Below the pieces are notes generated by a model. That model made no database searches, was not told the DNA's origin, and saw only the letters and a list, made by a program, of their open reading frames with translations. A stretch of 57,713 nucleotides of DNA, from positions 1-57,713 of IMG/VR virus record IMGVR_UViG_3300023184_003134. One strand, 5' to 3'. Shown piece after piece: positions 9,004-18,921 of the stretch (positions are counted from its first letter, which is position 1; each line of letters starts with the position of its first letter). The translations under genes and the position numbers were made by a program. Source of the stretch: a virus.

Positions 9004-9267
9004 TTATATATTGGGGTCAAACGAACATACCAATTTATCATCGTATTTTAAGCATCCATATGTAGTAACTCCATTAGATAAAATAGATGGTTCTATATTA
9101 AATTTTGTTCCAATTGGTATTTGTCCATATCTAAATGATAATCCAAATGAATCAGATTTTATTATAATTTGTTCTAATCCATCCATATCTGGTGTAAAGG
9201 TATTTACATAATGAATTTCTATATCCCAATTAATACCATCTTCACCTGTGTATTGTAAACTTTTCAT
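9004..9267 (-). CDS. Small unknown protein downstream of the tail fibre
   Basis: 87 residues, beta-rich in appearance (MKSLQYTGEDGINWDIEIHY, then SFGLSFRYGQIPIGTKFNI). No domain recognised and no export signal. It starts only 5 bases after the tail-fibre stop and is therefore probably co-transcribed with the fibre. A role in fibre assembly or as a minor tip protein is possible from position alone. Moderate confidence that it is expressed. Confidence 0.6.
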   Translation of the reverse strand: MKSLQYTGEDGINWDIEIHYVNTFTPDMDGLEQIIIKSDSFGLSFRYGQIPIGTKFNIEPSILSNGVTTYGCLKYDDKLVCSFDPNI

Positions 9268-9272
9268 AACTT

Positions 9273-12200
9273 TTATTTATTTTTTAATTGTGTTTCTAAA
9301 TCTTCTACTTTTTGTAATAATTCTTGCATACCTTTCCATAAAATTGATGTTACTTTTTCATAATCAATACCAGCAACTGTTTTTTCTGTATAAATTGCTT
9401 TATTATTTTTATCTGCATCATATATGACTGATTGCCAAAAGTCATTATTATGTAAATCTTCAGCAATTAAACCAAATGTTTCAACCTCATCATCTGCCCA
9501 ATTTTTATACTTAAATCTTTTAACTGGAACTTTTTTTATATTTTCTAATACACCACCTATTTTCCAATTTCCATAAATATTTTTGGTTTTACGACTTGAT
9601 GAACTTTGAAATAGTTTACCATTAGTAAGGGTATCAGCTTTTATAGTATAGTTTGTACCAGCTCCACTTGGATTTAATGCCAATCCTCTTAAATATACAT
9701 CCGATAATGCAAAAAATGGATTTGCAATTTGAGTAGTTTTACCCGCACCACCTAAATAATTGTGGCCATCGGTAATAATTGCAAATCCTTGATTTATAGC
9801 GTCACTCGCACCTGGTGTTGTAGTATTCCTAGCAATTATACCACCTACAAACTCTCCAGCTGCCACACCACTACTTACACCACTTGCATTTTCGAAAATT
9901 CTAGCATATACTGGTGTATATTGGTTTATGGTATAATCTATTGTACTATATGTCGATACGGCTACCCCTGTGTTTGAATTTGCGGTATCATTATACCCAG
10001 CTATTGATGCTCTCAAACCAAATCCACCGGTAGATATAATACCACCCATTTCAAAACCTGATTGATTTATTTCAGTAAATGGATGGAATGGTTGGCTTTG
10101 AAAAGTAGTACCAGCTCCAATTCTTACTTTATAATAATTTAAGTTATTCGGGTCCATTACTGCAAATTCTTTGTTAGTACTATCTAATCTAGTTACCGAA
10201 TCGGTTGATTTTAATCTAGTAGCTGCAAGTTCCCAACCACCAATCGCACCTGCATTAGCAGTAATTGTTCCTCCCACTGCTAATGTACCTGCACCATCGA
10301 ATGTTACATAATTACTTGCTGAATTTCCAATTGAAAATTTATATGCAGAATCATGATAACCTAAAAAGAAGCCGGTACCGGTATTATAATCTGTCTGTCC
10401 ACCTTTAATATATCCACCACCATTCATTCTAATACCACCTGACCCAATATCAATTGTGGATTCAATACCATATTTTGCCTGATTTGCCGGCGAATAGTTA
10501 CTAACATTACCTAAACCTACGGCCGAACTCGCTAATGTAAATCCACTTAATGTTAATGAGGTTGCTGTTATTGCACCGGTAATAGTTGCCGATGTTGCTG
10601 TTAATGCACCCGCCGATGTTACTTTAAATGTAGAACTTCCACCTAATGCAATTCCATCAGTACCCACATATACTCCGGCATTTGCATCGGTTAAAGTTGC
10701 TTTTCCATTTCCAATATATGAACTATTAATTGCAAAACCAGCAGCTGCTGTGCCTATATATCCCGTTGTTGCAGTTATTGCACCATTTATAGCTAATACT
10801 CCACTTGACCAACTTAATGAATCACTACCAGCTCCACTTAAAAAGAAATTACCGGTATTACTCATATAAGTTTTCCAATCACTTCCATTATAATATCCTA
10901 AGAAAGTTGAACCCAAATATAAACCTGATGTACTTACCGATGGTGTTTTATTTATTAAACCAGTTGTTGATGTGAATACCTTATTATCTACACCGGTTAT
11001 ATTACCTTGTAATGCTGATGCTGATGTATTTAAATTACCTTGTAAAACCGATGAAGATGTATTTAAATTACCTTGTAAAACCGATGAAGATGTATTTAAT
11101 CTTGTAGTTGCGGTTGTTAACGAACCACTAGCTGTACTTCCTGCATAATCTTGGGTTGCACCATTACCACCCGTAATATCAATTGCACCTGCTATTGTTA
11201 ATCCGCCTGCACCATCCCATACTAAATAATTTGAAAATGGAGTTGTAGAAGAACCAGTAAGATAAAATTTACCTTGGTTATCCATATAGGTTTTCCAAGT
11301 ACCACTACCATCATAAAATCCTAAATGCGTATTACCTAAAAACAAACCGGCTACTGATGCGGTTGGTGCTTTTACTACTCTACCATTTGCATCCGTAAAA
11401 ATTCTACCATCTAATAATGCTGTTGTTGCTGCTGTTGATGCTGATATAGATGCTGAGTATGCTAATGATGCGGCATTTGATGCTGATATAGAGGTTGCCG
11501 TAGAACCACTATTTGTAGTTATGGTAGTTGCTAAACTTCCACTATATGAACTTGCCGATAAATATGCTCTATATGCTGATGCTGATATTGATGATGAAAT
11601 TGTATTTATTTCAGTTTGTGTATATATGTTTGAGTTTGAACCTACTATATTAATAGTACCTGCTACTGTTAATCCTCCTGCACCGTCCCATACTAAATAA
11701 TTAGGAAAATGATCATTTGCTGAACCAGTAAGGTAGAATTTACCTTGATTATCCATATACGTTTTCCAATCACTACCACTATAAAATCCTAAATAGTTTG
11801 AACCCAAATATAATCCATTAGATACATTTACTCTTACATTTGGTGGTTTATTAATATTACCACTAACATCCGTAAAAATTCTACCATCTAATAAATTAGT
11901 TGTAAATGCGGTTGATGATGATATTGCTTCTGCTCTTGCCGATAAAGCACCGGAATAAAATAAAGATGATGATGCCAATGAAGCGGACCATAATGTTGCG
12001 TTATACGATGAACCGGATATTCCACTATTTAATGATGCACTTATATACAAAGATGAACTCATTAAACTAGCACTATAAGCGGCTGCTGCTGCATTTGATG
12101 CACTAATTGAAGTATATGCCGAACTACTATATGCACTTGCCGATGAATATACATCTGCTACAGATTTAGTAGTTGCTGCATTTGTTATACCACCTTCTTG

Positions 12201-14048
12201 AATATTAATTTGTCCTTGAATTTGTAATGTACCTAATGAACTTGCCCAAGCTAAAAATTGTCCATTTGAACCAGTTAGATAAAAATCACCCTGGTTATCC
12301 ATATACGTTTTCCATCCACTTGTTGATGCAGTTGCACTTGAACTATAAAATCCTAAATAGTTTGAACCTAAAAACAAACCTGTGCCACTTGCTGTTGGTG
12401 GTTGGTTTAGTTTCCCATTTTCATCTGTAAAAATAAATTTATCTAAAAATGCTGATGCAGAATAAACTTGATATAAAGATTGCGATGCTTGAGAAATTGC
12501 TGAATTACTAATTGATGCTAATGATGAACTTACTGATTGACTAAGTGTATATTGACTTCCACTAACTACATTAATAGAACTACTCAATGAACCACTTACT
12601 AATATAATAAAATTTGCAGATGATGCACTTGTTTCACTTGCTGATTTAGAAATACTACTACTTAAAGATGCACTTGTTGTTGATATTGTTCCACTTACCG
12701 ATTGTGATAATGCGGTTAATGATGCCGATGTATATAATGAACCTGATTGTAATGTATTAAAATTTGTACCACCAACAAAAACTGCACTTTGTGTTACTGC
12801 AACCGGTACATAGTTATTGTTTACATCATAAAATTCAAACTTAAAATTAAATGTTTCATTTGTCAATACAGTTGGCATTGATGTAACAAAACTAATTTCA
12901 TTTGGAGAAAATGCCGTATCTTGTGAAACATTTAAACCTATATTACCAACATGCCATTTACCAATTGATTGTGATAAATATAAACTTGCGGTTGGATAAT
13001 CAAATGGTATAGTGAATGGGAATGTTTGTATTCCAAATTTTTTAGTAGGTGTTAAACCATTTAATATTGCAATTGTTGTAGTTGATGTATATGCTTGACC
13101 TAATGTAGATTGAGTTGGGTAACTTAAATATATACCCAAATTATCTGCAGTAGAACCGGTAAAAAAACTATCTAATTGTAATTCATATGTATTTGAACTA
13201 AGTAAATTTAATGATGCAGAATAAGTAAGGGTCCCACTACCTGTTAATTGTAATCCATTTTCAATATAAGTAGCATCTAATGTCGCATTTAATGAACCGG
13301 TAAGCCATAATTTAGAAAGAGAATCATTTGTAAATAATCCACCATCACCAACTACACTTCCACTTAATTCATATGTGGTTAAAAGATTTTTTGATTCTAC
13401 TAATATATCTTGTATTAAATCATAATCAGATATATCACCTTGTGCGGTTCTATATACTTTTATTCTTTTTACATCACCCGCAAATGTTTCTAATTGATTT
13501 ACTTTAATTGATGCAAATGAACCTTGTATTAATGAAGCTGTTTTACTACCACTTACTATTGTATATAATGGTTCTACTATTTCTGTAATTGAAACTAGTG
13601 GTCTTTTATAAAATCTTACTCTTGTTGTATTGGCTAATGCAGGATTTATGTTAACTTGCTTAGTCCACTTTACACTATATAAACCATTCCATTCTTGTGG
13701 TACATCTTTTAATTGACCTAATATTGTAATTGTTGCCGGGCCAAATGAGGTTATAGTAGGATATACATAAACTGCTGCTACTTTAGAATTACCTTCATAA
13801 TATTCGGGTGAACCATTTGAGTATTCTACATAACATACATTACCTGCTGCATCTCTAATTTGAATTTTGATTTCAGTATTAGCTAATAGTTTATCCGAAC
13901 CCGCTATTAGGAATGCGTTTTTACCTCCCGTAAAAGTATCAGGTAGTTCACTTATATTAAAATAATCTGAATTTAAATTAGTATCTGTAATGTAGGTTTG
14001 TACTAATTCTAACTTTTCATCGGGTGCAACTTTTATATCAACGGCCAT
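9273..14048 (-). CDS. Long tail fibre with C-terminal S74 intramolecular chaperone
   Basis: 1591 residues. The first 470 or so look like beta-sandwich adhesin modules. The centre alternates Ser/Ala-rich segments (SSSISKSASETSASS type) with four copies of an 80-90 residue unit containing GLYLGSNYLGFY and WKTYMDNQGKFYLTGS, encoded near 12430-12190, 11890-11650, 11405-11170 and 10975-10780. The C-terminus (about 1480-1591) is an S74 endosialidase-type chaperone: SSRKTK with Ser1484 and Lys1489 as the likely self-cleavage pair, VKRFKYK, TFGLIAEDL and a final coiled coil (SILWKGMQELLQKVEDLE). Such domains trimerise the fibre and then cut themselves off. This is probably the host-recognition fibre. 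A candidate late promoter lies upstream. Confidence 0.9.
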   Translation of the reverse strand: MAVDIKVAPDEKLELVQTYITDTNLNSDYFNISELPDTFTGGKNAFLIAGSDKLLANTEIKIQIRDAAGNVCYVEYSNGSPEYYEGNSKVAAVYVYPTITSFGPATITILGQLKDVPQEWNGLYSVKWTKQVNINPALANTTRVRFYKRPLVSITEIVEPLYTIVSGSKTASLIQGSFASIKVNQLETFAGDVKRIKVYRTAQGDISDYDLIQDILVESKNLLTTYELSGSVVGDGGLFTNDSLSKLWLTGSLNATLDATYIENGLQLTGSGTLTYSASLNLLSSNTYELQLDSFFTGSTADNLGIYLSYPTQSTLGQAYTSTTTIAILNGLTPTKKFGIQTFPFTIPFDYPTASLYLSQSIGKWHVGNIGLNVSQDTAFSPNEISFVTSMPTVLTNETFNFKFEFYDVNNNYVPVAVTQSAVFVGGTNFNTLQSGSLYTSASLTALSQSVSGTISTTSASLSSSISKSASETSASSANFIILVSGSLSSSINVVSGSQYTLSQSVSSSLASISNSAISQASQSLYQVYSASAFLDKFIFTDENGKLNQPPTASGTGLFLGSNYLGFYSSSATASTSGWKTYMDNQGDFYLTGSNGQFLAWASSLGTLQIQGQINIQEGGITNAATTKSVADVYSSASAYSSSAYTSISASNAAAAAYSASLMSSSLYISASLNSGISGSSYNATLWSASLASSSLFYSGALSARAEAISSSTAFTTNLLDGRIFTDVSGNINKPPNVRVNVSNGLYLGSNYLGFYSGSDWKTYMDNQGKFYLTGSANDHFPNYLVWDGAGGLTVAGTINIVGSNSNIYTQTEINTISSSISASAYRAYLSASSYSGSLATTITTNSGSTATSISASNAASLAYSASISASTAATTALLDGRIFTDANGRVVKAPTASVAGLFLGNTHLGFYDGSGTWKTYMDNQGKFYLTGSSTTPFSNYLVWDGAGGLTIAGAIDITGGNGATQDYAGSTASGSLTTATTRLNTSSSVLQGNLNTSSSVLQGNLNTSASALQGNITGVDNKVFTSTTGLINKTPSVSTSGLYLGSTFLGYYNGSDWKTYMSNTGNFFLSGAGSDSLSWSSGVLAINGAITATTGYIGTAAAGFAINSSYIGNGKATLTDANAGVYVGTDGIALGGSSTFKVTSAGALTATSATITGAITATSLTLSGFTLASSAVGLGNVSNYSPANQAKYGIESTIDIGSGGIRMNGGGYIKGGQTDYNTGTGFFLGYHDSAYKFSIGNSASNYVTFDGAGTLAVGGTITANAGAIGGWELAATRLKSTDSVTRLDSTNKEFAVMDPNNLNYYKVRIGAGTTFQSQPFHPFTEINQSGFEMGGIISTGGFGLRASIAGYNDTANSNTGVAVSTYSTIDYTINQYTPVYARIFENASGVSSGVAAGEFVGGIIARNTTTPGASDAINQGFAIITDGHNYLGGAGKTTQIANPFFALSDVYLRGLALNPSGAGTNYTIKADTLTNGKLFQSSSSRKTKNIYGNWKIGGVLENIKKVPVKRFKYKNWADDEVETFGLIAEDLHNNDFWQSVIYDADKNNKAIYTEKTVAGIDYEKVTSILWKGMQELLQKVEDLETQLKNK
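11001..11099 (-). repeat. Three tandem 33-bp repeats inside the tail fibre gene
   Basis: Copies at 11001-11033, 11034-11066 and 11067-11099. The last two are identical and the first differs at a few bases. They keep the reading frame and encode an 11-residue unit (NTSSSVLQGNL), apparently a heptad-like shaft element. Identical neighbours suggest a recent slippage or recombination event that changes shaft length. Confidence 0.9.
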
Positions 14049-14064
14049 TATAGAATATTCTTTT

Positions 14065-14074
14065 TTATAAATAT
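14065..14074 (-). promoter_or_regulatory. ATATTTATAA element, candidate late promoter of the tail fibre
   Basis: The minus strand reads ATATTTATAA between the oxygenase stop (14080) and the fibre ATG (14048), leaving 16 bases before the start. The same 10-mer occurs at six other gene starts in the window. It may be the -10-like site for the phage late sigma factor; this is inferred from recurrence only. Confidence 0.45.
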
Positions 14075-14079
14075 TCTAT

Positions 14080-14721
14080 TTATTTATTATTATATATAAA
14101 TGAAGTTAAAATAGCGAATCGTTTAAAGTTATCATCTAAAACTTCGGTTACTTCATGCATTGGATTTGCTGTTGTAAAATCTAATACTGCTAATGTACCA
14201 AACTCTGGTTTAATTACTATATTACCATTTATAACTAATTCGCCACCATATCCATCTTTATAATCTTCGTTTAAATAAAGTAAAATATTACATATCTTAT
14301 AAGGACTTAATCCGTCTTGATGTTTATTAATATAACATTGTTTATTATACATTGTATATGTTAAATGACAAGAATCTAAATTATATAATTCAGACGGATA
14401 ACATTGTTTAAGTAAATCTCTAAAAATTTCATCGTTTAAATATTCTATATCATAAACGGATAAATATTTATTTAAATTTTGTTCTGCGTACCAAAATTGC
14501 CATTTCTTTAATGGTGCATATTCTTTTTTTAATTCTTCTAATATTTCAAAATCAGTGTCATGTGTATATCCCGTTTCTCCACATGTAGTATGTGTTGCAT
14601 CTCTAAATTCTATATCTTTTATTTTACTAAAAATTTGTTTTAGTTTTTCAGTTATAGTAGGATTTATTGTTGTTGTATAATATCCTTTACTTGTTAATTG
14701 ATTGTGTATTTTTTCATTCAT
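14080..14721 (-). CDS. 2-oxoglutarate/Fe(II) dioxygenase, prolyl-hydroxylase type
   Basis: 213 residues. The Fe(II) triad is visible as HQD (H134, D136) and H189 in NPMHEVTEV, with R201 about 12 residues later as the 2-oxoglutarate anchor. YGGELVING between them is the usual double-stranded beta-helix strand. These enzymes hydroxylate protein side chains or small molecules using O2. It lies between the recombination nuclease and the tail fibre, with no signal peptide. A target among the adjacent virion proteins is possible but not shown. Confidence 0.85.
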   Translation of the reverse strand: MNEKIHNQLTSKGYYTTTINPTITEKLKQIFSKIKDIEFRDATHTTCGETGYTHDTDFEILEELKKEYAPLKKWQFWYAEQNLNKYLSVYDIEYLNDEIFRDLLKQCYPSELYNLDSCHLTYTMYNKQCYINKHQDGLSPYKICNILLYLNEDYKDGYGGELVINGNIVIKPEFGTLAVLDFTTANPMHEVTEVLDDNFKRFAILTSFIYNNK

Positions 14722-14733
14722 ATAAATAAATAT

Positions 14734-17700
14734 TTATTTATATTGAATTTGAGAAAATCCATCTACTTTTTTAATCTCAACCAATGTATCTACAATATCT
14801 CGCATTGCATCCAAGTGAGAAATAATATTAATAAAATCAAATTGTGTTTTAAGGTAATCAAACATCATAAAGATAGATTGTAAATTATCACTATCTAATG
14901 TACCAAATCCTTCATCAATAACTAAAAAGTTTGGACGAGGTAAGTTACATACATTGATAAGTGCAACTCTAATAGCAAGTCCACTAACGAACTTCTCCAT
15001 ACCACTACACATCTCTAGCGGCCAATGTTGGTCCTCATAAACAATCCTAGCGTTCACATTCTTACCACTCATATCAAATACGATACCAAACTCTACAATT
15101 TGCTGTAAGATGTTATTAACCTCGCCTTCTATCACCGGTAGAGCCTTTGCAATTAATTCATATGAAACACCATCTCTCTTTACTGCATCTAAGTAGTATT
15201 CATAAATTTGGAATTTTTCTTCTAAATCTTTTGCTTCTGTCATCTTATCGGTAACTGATGTAATATAAGATTGTGTTTGAACTATTTGTCCATTCATATC
15301 TAACAATCTTGCTGCTATCTCTCTTAGGTCTTTACTAACTCCCGCTAACTCTTGTTTCTTAATATCAATTTGTTCCTCTAAAGAATCATTGTTTTGAATA
15401 GTAGTTTCGTTTGCGTGATATTTTTCTATATCCAATTCTACCGCTGTTAATTGTGCCTCATACAATTCTTTTTGAGTAAGTAATCCACTCAATTCTAATG
15501 TTCTAGTTTTATAAAGTGTTTTGCCTTTTTCTAATTTAGATTTTAAATCATTCCATTGCACATATTGTTCTTCAATACCTTCCCATGAATCTAACGTTTG
15601 TTGAATACCTGTACATTGGATAGTTGCCTGTTTAACTTCTTCTTTCAATTGAGGTAACAATTCTTTTACTCTCATTGCATCTTTTACAAAAGTATTATCA
15701 CAACAAAACTTACAATTTGGGTCATATTTATGATTATCCAATCGTTCAATCGTTTCTTCTGCAGAACTCAAATGTAATTTTGCAATATCATAAATTTTTG
15801 TAGCTTCGATTAAACTTGTTTGTTCTCGTTGATAATTAGAATATACAACTTCTATATCAATATCATTAAATTGTTGTTTACTTAATATTGCGTTTGTTAA
15901 ATCATCTATTGCATCTGTTATCTTAACACAATGTGTTGCTTTAGAATCTGCATCTACAATTGAACCTGTGATTTGAGATTGTAACGTTGATTGTTTACTT
16001 TCTAAATCATCAATATCTAAGTTACCATCAATAGGAACTAATTGAGTGGATAGATTAGTTATTTCTTCATTCAAATCATCTTGTCTATCTTCGTAACCTT
16101 CTTTCTCAATTTCAAATTCTTCATACTCATCCTTTAATATTTCCAATTTATTTTCAGCGGTTGCTAATTCAGATGTAAAATCCGTTCTCTTAAAGTTTCT
16201 TAATAAGACTTGAACTTCTTTAATATCTTCACTCGCTAAATCATATAACTTATCGAATACATTAATACCCATAAATTGAGCTAATAAATCTTTTCTTTCT
16301 GATTGTGATTTATCAATGAATAACGAATTGTTTCCTTGTAAAGATAACGCAGTTAATACAAAATCTTCATACTTTCCTAAATAAGATTCAATTACTTTAT
16401 CCGTTCCTCTACGCTCATCACCATTTAAGTTTACTATTTCACCACCCTCTATTTTCCAAAAGTTTACATCACACTTAACCGCATCACCCTTCTTTGTAGT
16501 TTTAGCAGTTCTCTCAATGAAAAATCTCTCATCATTAATATCAAACTCTAACTTACAACTAAATGATGTTTTACGATTGTTTAGAATGTTAGCTGCCTTA
16601 AATGCTCTACTACTCTTATCAAATATACAAAATGAAAGAGCATCGAATAGAGAGGATTTACCACTAGCGTTTGGAGCGAACACACCCATTAACCCTTTCA
16701 TATTCTCAAAGTTAACGATATTATCCTCACCATAAGAGAACATATTATCAAACTCAAAACGAATTGGTTTCCAAGCTATGTTCTTAACTAAATCATCATC
16801 GTTTAATCGTTTGTTTAGTTTATTGTTCAAATCCTCAATCTTACCTAATGTTTCATTATCCAACATATAGTTTCTACCTAAGTAATCTTTAATAAGACCG
16901 GCTTGGTATTGAGGGTCATTCACATTACCTACATTCACCTTACCATCTTTGTTACCCGTCCTTAAACGAGCTAAAGTGTCGGTACGAGTAATAGTGAACT
17001 CATCTACTTTATATTTCTTTTTAATCTCCGTAGTAACTCTCTTAATATCTGCTGCATCGGTTTTAGATACAAACACTCTAAGACGAGGTTTCACAGGCAT
17101 ATCGGTTACATCAGGTACAATACCATTCTCAACGTGCAAAGTATAATAACCATAATCATTTTGAACATCTACATATTCAACTGATAAATCATCCATATTC
17201 CAAATAGCATAACCATGTTTATCTAATGCCTCACCATGATTCTGTTGTATTAAAGAACCTGGATAAACTACCTTACAACCTTTTGGAGAAATCATAGTTT
17301 GTCTTCTATGTATATCACCTAATAGGGCTAAATCATATCCATCAAACATTTCTGATGTAAAATGACGAGAGGAAATTGTATAACCAACATCCGTAGTTGC
17401 ATCTAATACAGGTCCATGAAATAATGCAATATTTTTAGTATCTGATGTTAATGGTTCAAACACCCAATTCTCTTTATCATCAAATATAGAGAACGTATCA
17501 AATCTTACACCCCCATAGGTATAACTTTGAGTATTTCTTAAATAAGTTAAATTAGGTAAATCTAATGCTTCTACAATTGGAGTTAATACATCCAATCTAC
17601 CCGCATTATTTAAGTTACAATCGTGGTTTCCAGCTATTAATATGGTAGGACATAATTCACAACACTTCTTAAGAAAATAATTTATTTCATTAAGAAGCTC

Positions 17701-17880
17701 CGGTGACATTTCTAATTTTGCGTGAGCTAAGTCTCCCGCTAAATAAATAAGAGAGTCATCAACTCCCTTACTTTTTATATCATCAAACAATCTATCAAAT
17801 ACCTCTCTATATTCCTGGTGTCTTTTTAGATTTCTAATGTGAATGTCCGCAATGTGATAAATTTTCTTTAATTTACTCAT
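14734..17880 (-). CDS. Single-chain Mre11-Rad50 (gp47-gp46 type) recombination nuclease
   Basis: 1048 residues. Residues 1-350 are an Mre11/SbcD-like calcineurin phosphoesterase: D12 and H14 (ADIH), D50 (AGDLAH), N85-H86-D87 (GNHD), H155, and D189/H191 (GDIHRRQ). From about 370 a Rad50/SbcC-like ATPase follows: Walker A APNASGKS (402-409), Q-loop SLQG (513-516), two long coiled-coil arms, zinc hook CKFC (723-726), a signature region CSGMEKFVSGLA (958-969), Walker B FLVIDE (985-990) and D-loop GTLD (993-996). T4 and most bacteria encode the two subunits as separate genes; here they form one uninterrupted chain. The product should process DNA ends during recombination-dependent replication. It starts 3 bases after the primase stop. 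Confidence 0.93.
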   Translation of the reverse strand: MSKLKKIYHIADIHIRNLKRHQEYREVFDRLFDDIKSKGVDDSLIYLAGDLAHAKLEMSPELLNEINYFLKKCCELCPTILIAGNHDCNLNNAGRLDVLTPIVEALDLPNLTYLRNTQSYTYGGVRFDTFSIFDDKENWVFEPLTSDTKNIALFHGPVLDATTDVGYTISSRHFTSEMFDGYDLALLGDIHRRQTMISPKGCKVVYPGSLIQQNHGEALDKHGYAIWNMDDLSVEYVDVQNDYGYYTLHVENGIVPDVTDMPVKPRLRVFVSKTDAADIKRVTTEIKKKYKVDEFTITRTDTLARLRTGNKDGKVNVGNVNDPQYQAGLIKDYLGRNYMLDNETLGKIEDLNNKLNKRLNDDDLVKNIAWKPIRFEFDNMFSYGEDNIVNFENMKGLMGVFAPNASGKSSLFDALSFCIFDKSSRAFKAANILNNRKTSFSCKLEFDINDERFFIERTAKTTKKGDAVKCDVNFWKIEGGEIVNLNGDERRGTDKVIESYLGKYEDFVLTALSLQGNNSLFIDKSQSERKDLLAQFMGINVFDKLYDLASEDIKEVQVLLRNFKRTDFTSELATAENKLEILKDEYEEFEIEKEGYEDRQDDLNEEITNLSTQLVPIDGNLDIDDLESKQSTLQSQITGSIVDADSKATHCVKITDAIDDLTNAILSKQQFNDIDIEVVYSNYQREQTSLIEATKIYDIAKLHLSSAEETIERLDNHKYDPNCKFCCDNTFVKDAMRVKELLPQLKEEVKQATIQCTGIQQTLDSWEGIEEQYVQWNDLKSKLEKGKTLYKTRTLELSGLLTQKELYEAQLTAVELDIEKYHANETTIQNNDSLEEQIDIKKQELAGVSKDLREIAARLLDMNGQIVQTQSYITSVTDKMTEAKDLEEKFQIYEYYLDAVKRDGVSYELIAKALPVIEGEVNNILQQIVEFGIVFDMSGKNVNARIVYEDQHWPLEMCSGMEKFVSGLAIRVALINVCNLPRPNFLVIDEGFGTLDSDNLQSIFMMFDYLKTQFDFINIISHLDAMRDIVDTLVEIKKVDGFSQIQYK

Positions 17881-17883
17881 ATT

Positions 17884-18885
17884 TTATTTTAATATACTAC
17901 TACTGAAATTAGATAGCTTTTCTTTTAATACGCTTTCCCAACTTAAAGTTACGGAATTTTTCTGATATTTCAAAATATTTTGGAAGTTATTTTCGCCCGC
18001 ATCCTTACCATCTAACTTAATGTTCCTCACCACCTTTACATATGATTTAATTTTGTTATATAATACCAATGCATCCTCTTGAGCATCGGAATCTAAACAA
18101 ATATAGACCTCAGGATTGGTATTCTTTATAGCCCCCATTAGTGTATTTTGAACGAATTTACCTAATAATGGAATAGCATTTCTTTTTAGAGCAATTGCAT
18201 CAAATACACCCTCACATAAAGTAATAGGTTGTTTCCAATTGATTTGATTAGAAAATACTATAACATCTTTAGATACAGGAGGATTTTTATATTTTTGCTT
18301 CTCGTCAGGAAAGATGCTTCTTGCTATGAAATAATTCAATTGATTTCTACTATCATACGATGGAACGATAATTCTACCACCATATAATCCTTTTGGACAA
18401 AATCCTATGTTATACCTAATAATATGTTTTTTAGTAATACCCCTTTGTTTAAGGTATGCAATTGCGTTTCTTTCTAATGGATTTGATATACTACTCGATA
18501 ATTCTAATGCTGATTTAAACTCGGGTGGTAAAAATAATTGTGATGTATTTTCGGTTTCTTGTTCTCCCGCTTCTGCTGTAATGTTATCTAATAATTCTTT
18601 AATAGAACCACCCCAATCATCTTTTAGTTTCTTTCTTATTTCTGCACTAATACCACAACTTCCTATTAAATCATTTATATCTAAATCATTCATCCCAATT
18701 CTCTTACCTAAATAAATAAGATTACCACCAGCATTACAAGTCCAACAATGAAATTTAAAAGTCTTATCGTTTATTTGTAGTTTTGGTTTGGCGTGATGGC
18801 AGAAAGGACAATGATATGCATACTCATTTTTCTTTAGAGGTTTACTTGGTCCTATGTATTTATCAAAAAGTTGTATTATCTCCAT
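17884..18885 (-). CDS. DnaG-type DNA primase
   Basis: 333 residues. A CHC2-like zinc ribbon sits at the N-terminus, with C26-x2-C29 and C47-x2-C50 (YHCPFCHHAK and FHCWTCNAGG). A TOPRIM catalytic core follows, with LCEGVFDA (E225) and YICLDSDAQE (D265, D267). GGRIIVPSYDSRNQLNYFIARS is the conserved strand ahead of TOPRIM. The protein is shorter than DnaG (about 580) and ends after TOPRIM, so the helicase-binding C-terminal domain is absent, as in many phage primases. It makes RNA primers for lagging-strand synthesis. It has its own host-type promoter and is followed directly by the recombination nuclease. Confidence 0.9.
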   Translation of the reverse strand: MEIIQLFDKYIGPSKPLKKNEYAYHCPFCHHAKPKLQINDKTFKFHCWTCNAGGNLIYLGKRIGMNDLDINDLIGSCGISAEIRKKLKDDWGGSIKELLDNITAEAGEQETENTSQLFLPPEFKSALELSSSISNPLERNAIAYLKQRGITKKHIIRYNIGFCPKGLYGGRIIVPSYDSRNQLNYFIARSIFPDEKQKYKNPPVSKDVIVFSNQINWKQPITLCEGVFDAIALKRNAIPLLGKFVQNTLMGAIKNTNPEVYICLDSDAQEDALVLYNKIKSYVKVVRNIKLDGKDAGENNFQNILKYQKNSVTLSWESVLKEKLSNFSSSILK

Positions 18886-18889
18886 ATAT

Positions 18890-18921
18890 CAAAGATATGG
18901 AAAATAGTTTAAATTACCAAA
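18890..18921 (-). promoter_or_regulatory. Bacteroidota-type promoter before the primase
   Basis: The minus strand has TTTGG (18921-18917) and, 20 bases after TTG, a perfect TATCTTTG (18897-18890), matching TAnnTTTG. It fills the 36-base gap between endonuclease I and primase. The ATG at 18885 begins only four bases after the element, so the mRNA would be nearly leaderless. Confidence 0.65.

Noticed and set aside
11001-11099. 33-bp repeats as a CRISPR array
   Set aside because: The repeats touch each other without spacers and encode an in-frame protein repeat.
14065-14074. Plus-strand TATAAATA read as a T4 late promoter
   Set aside because: It would drive antisense transcription away from the gene start. 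The minus-strand reading, upstream of ATGs, is more economical.
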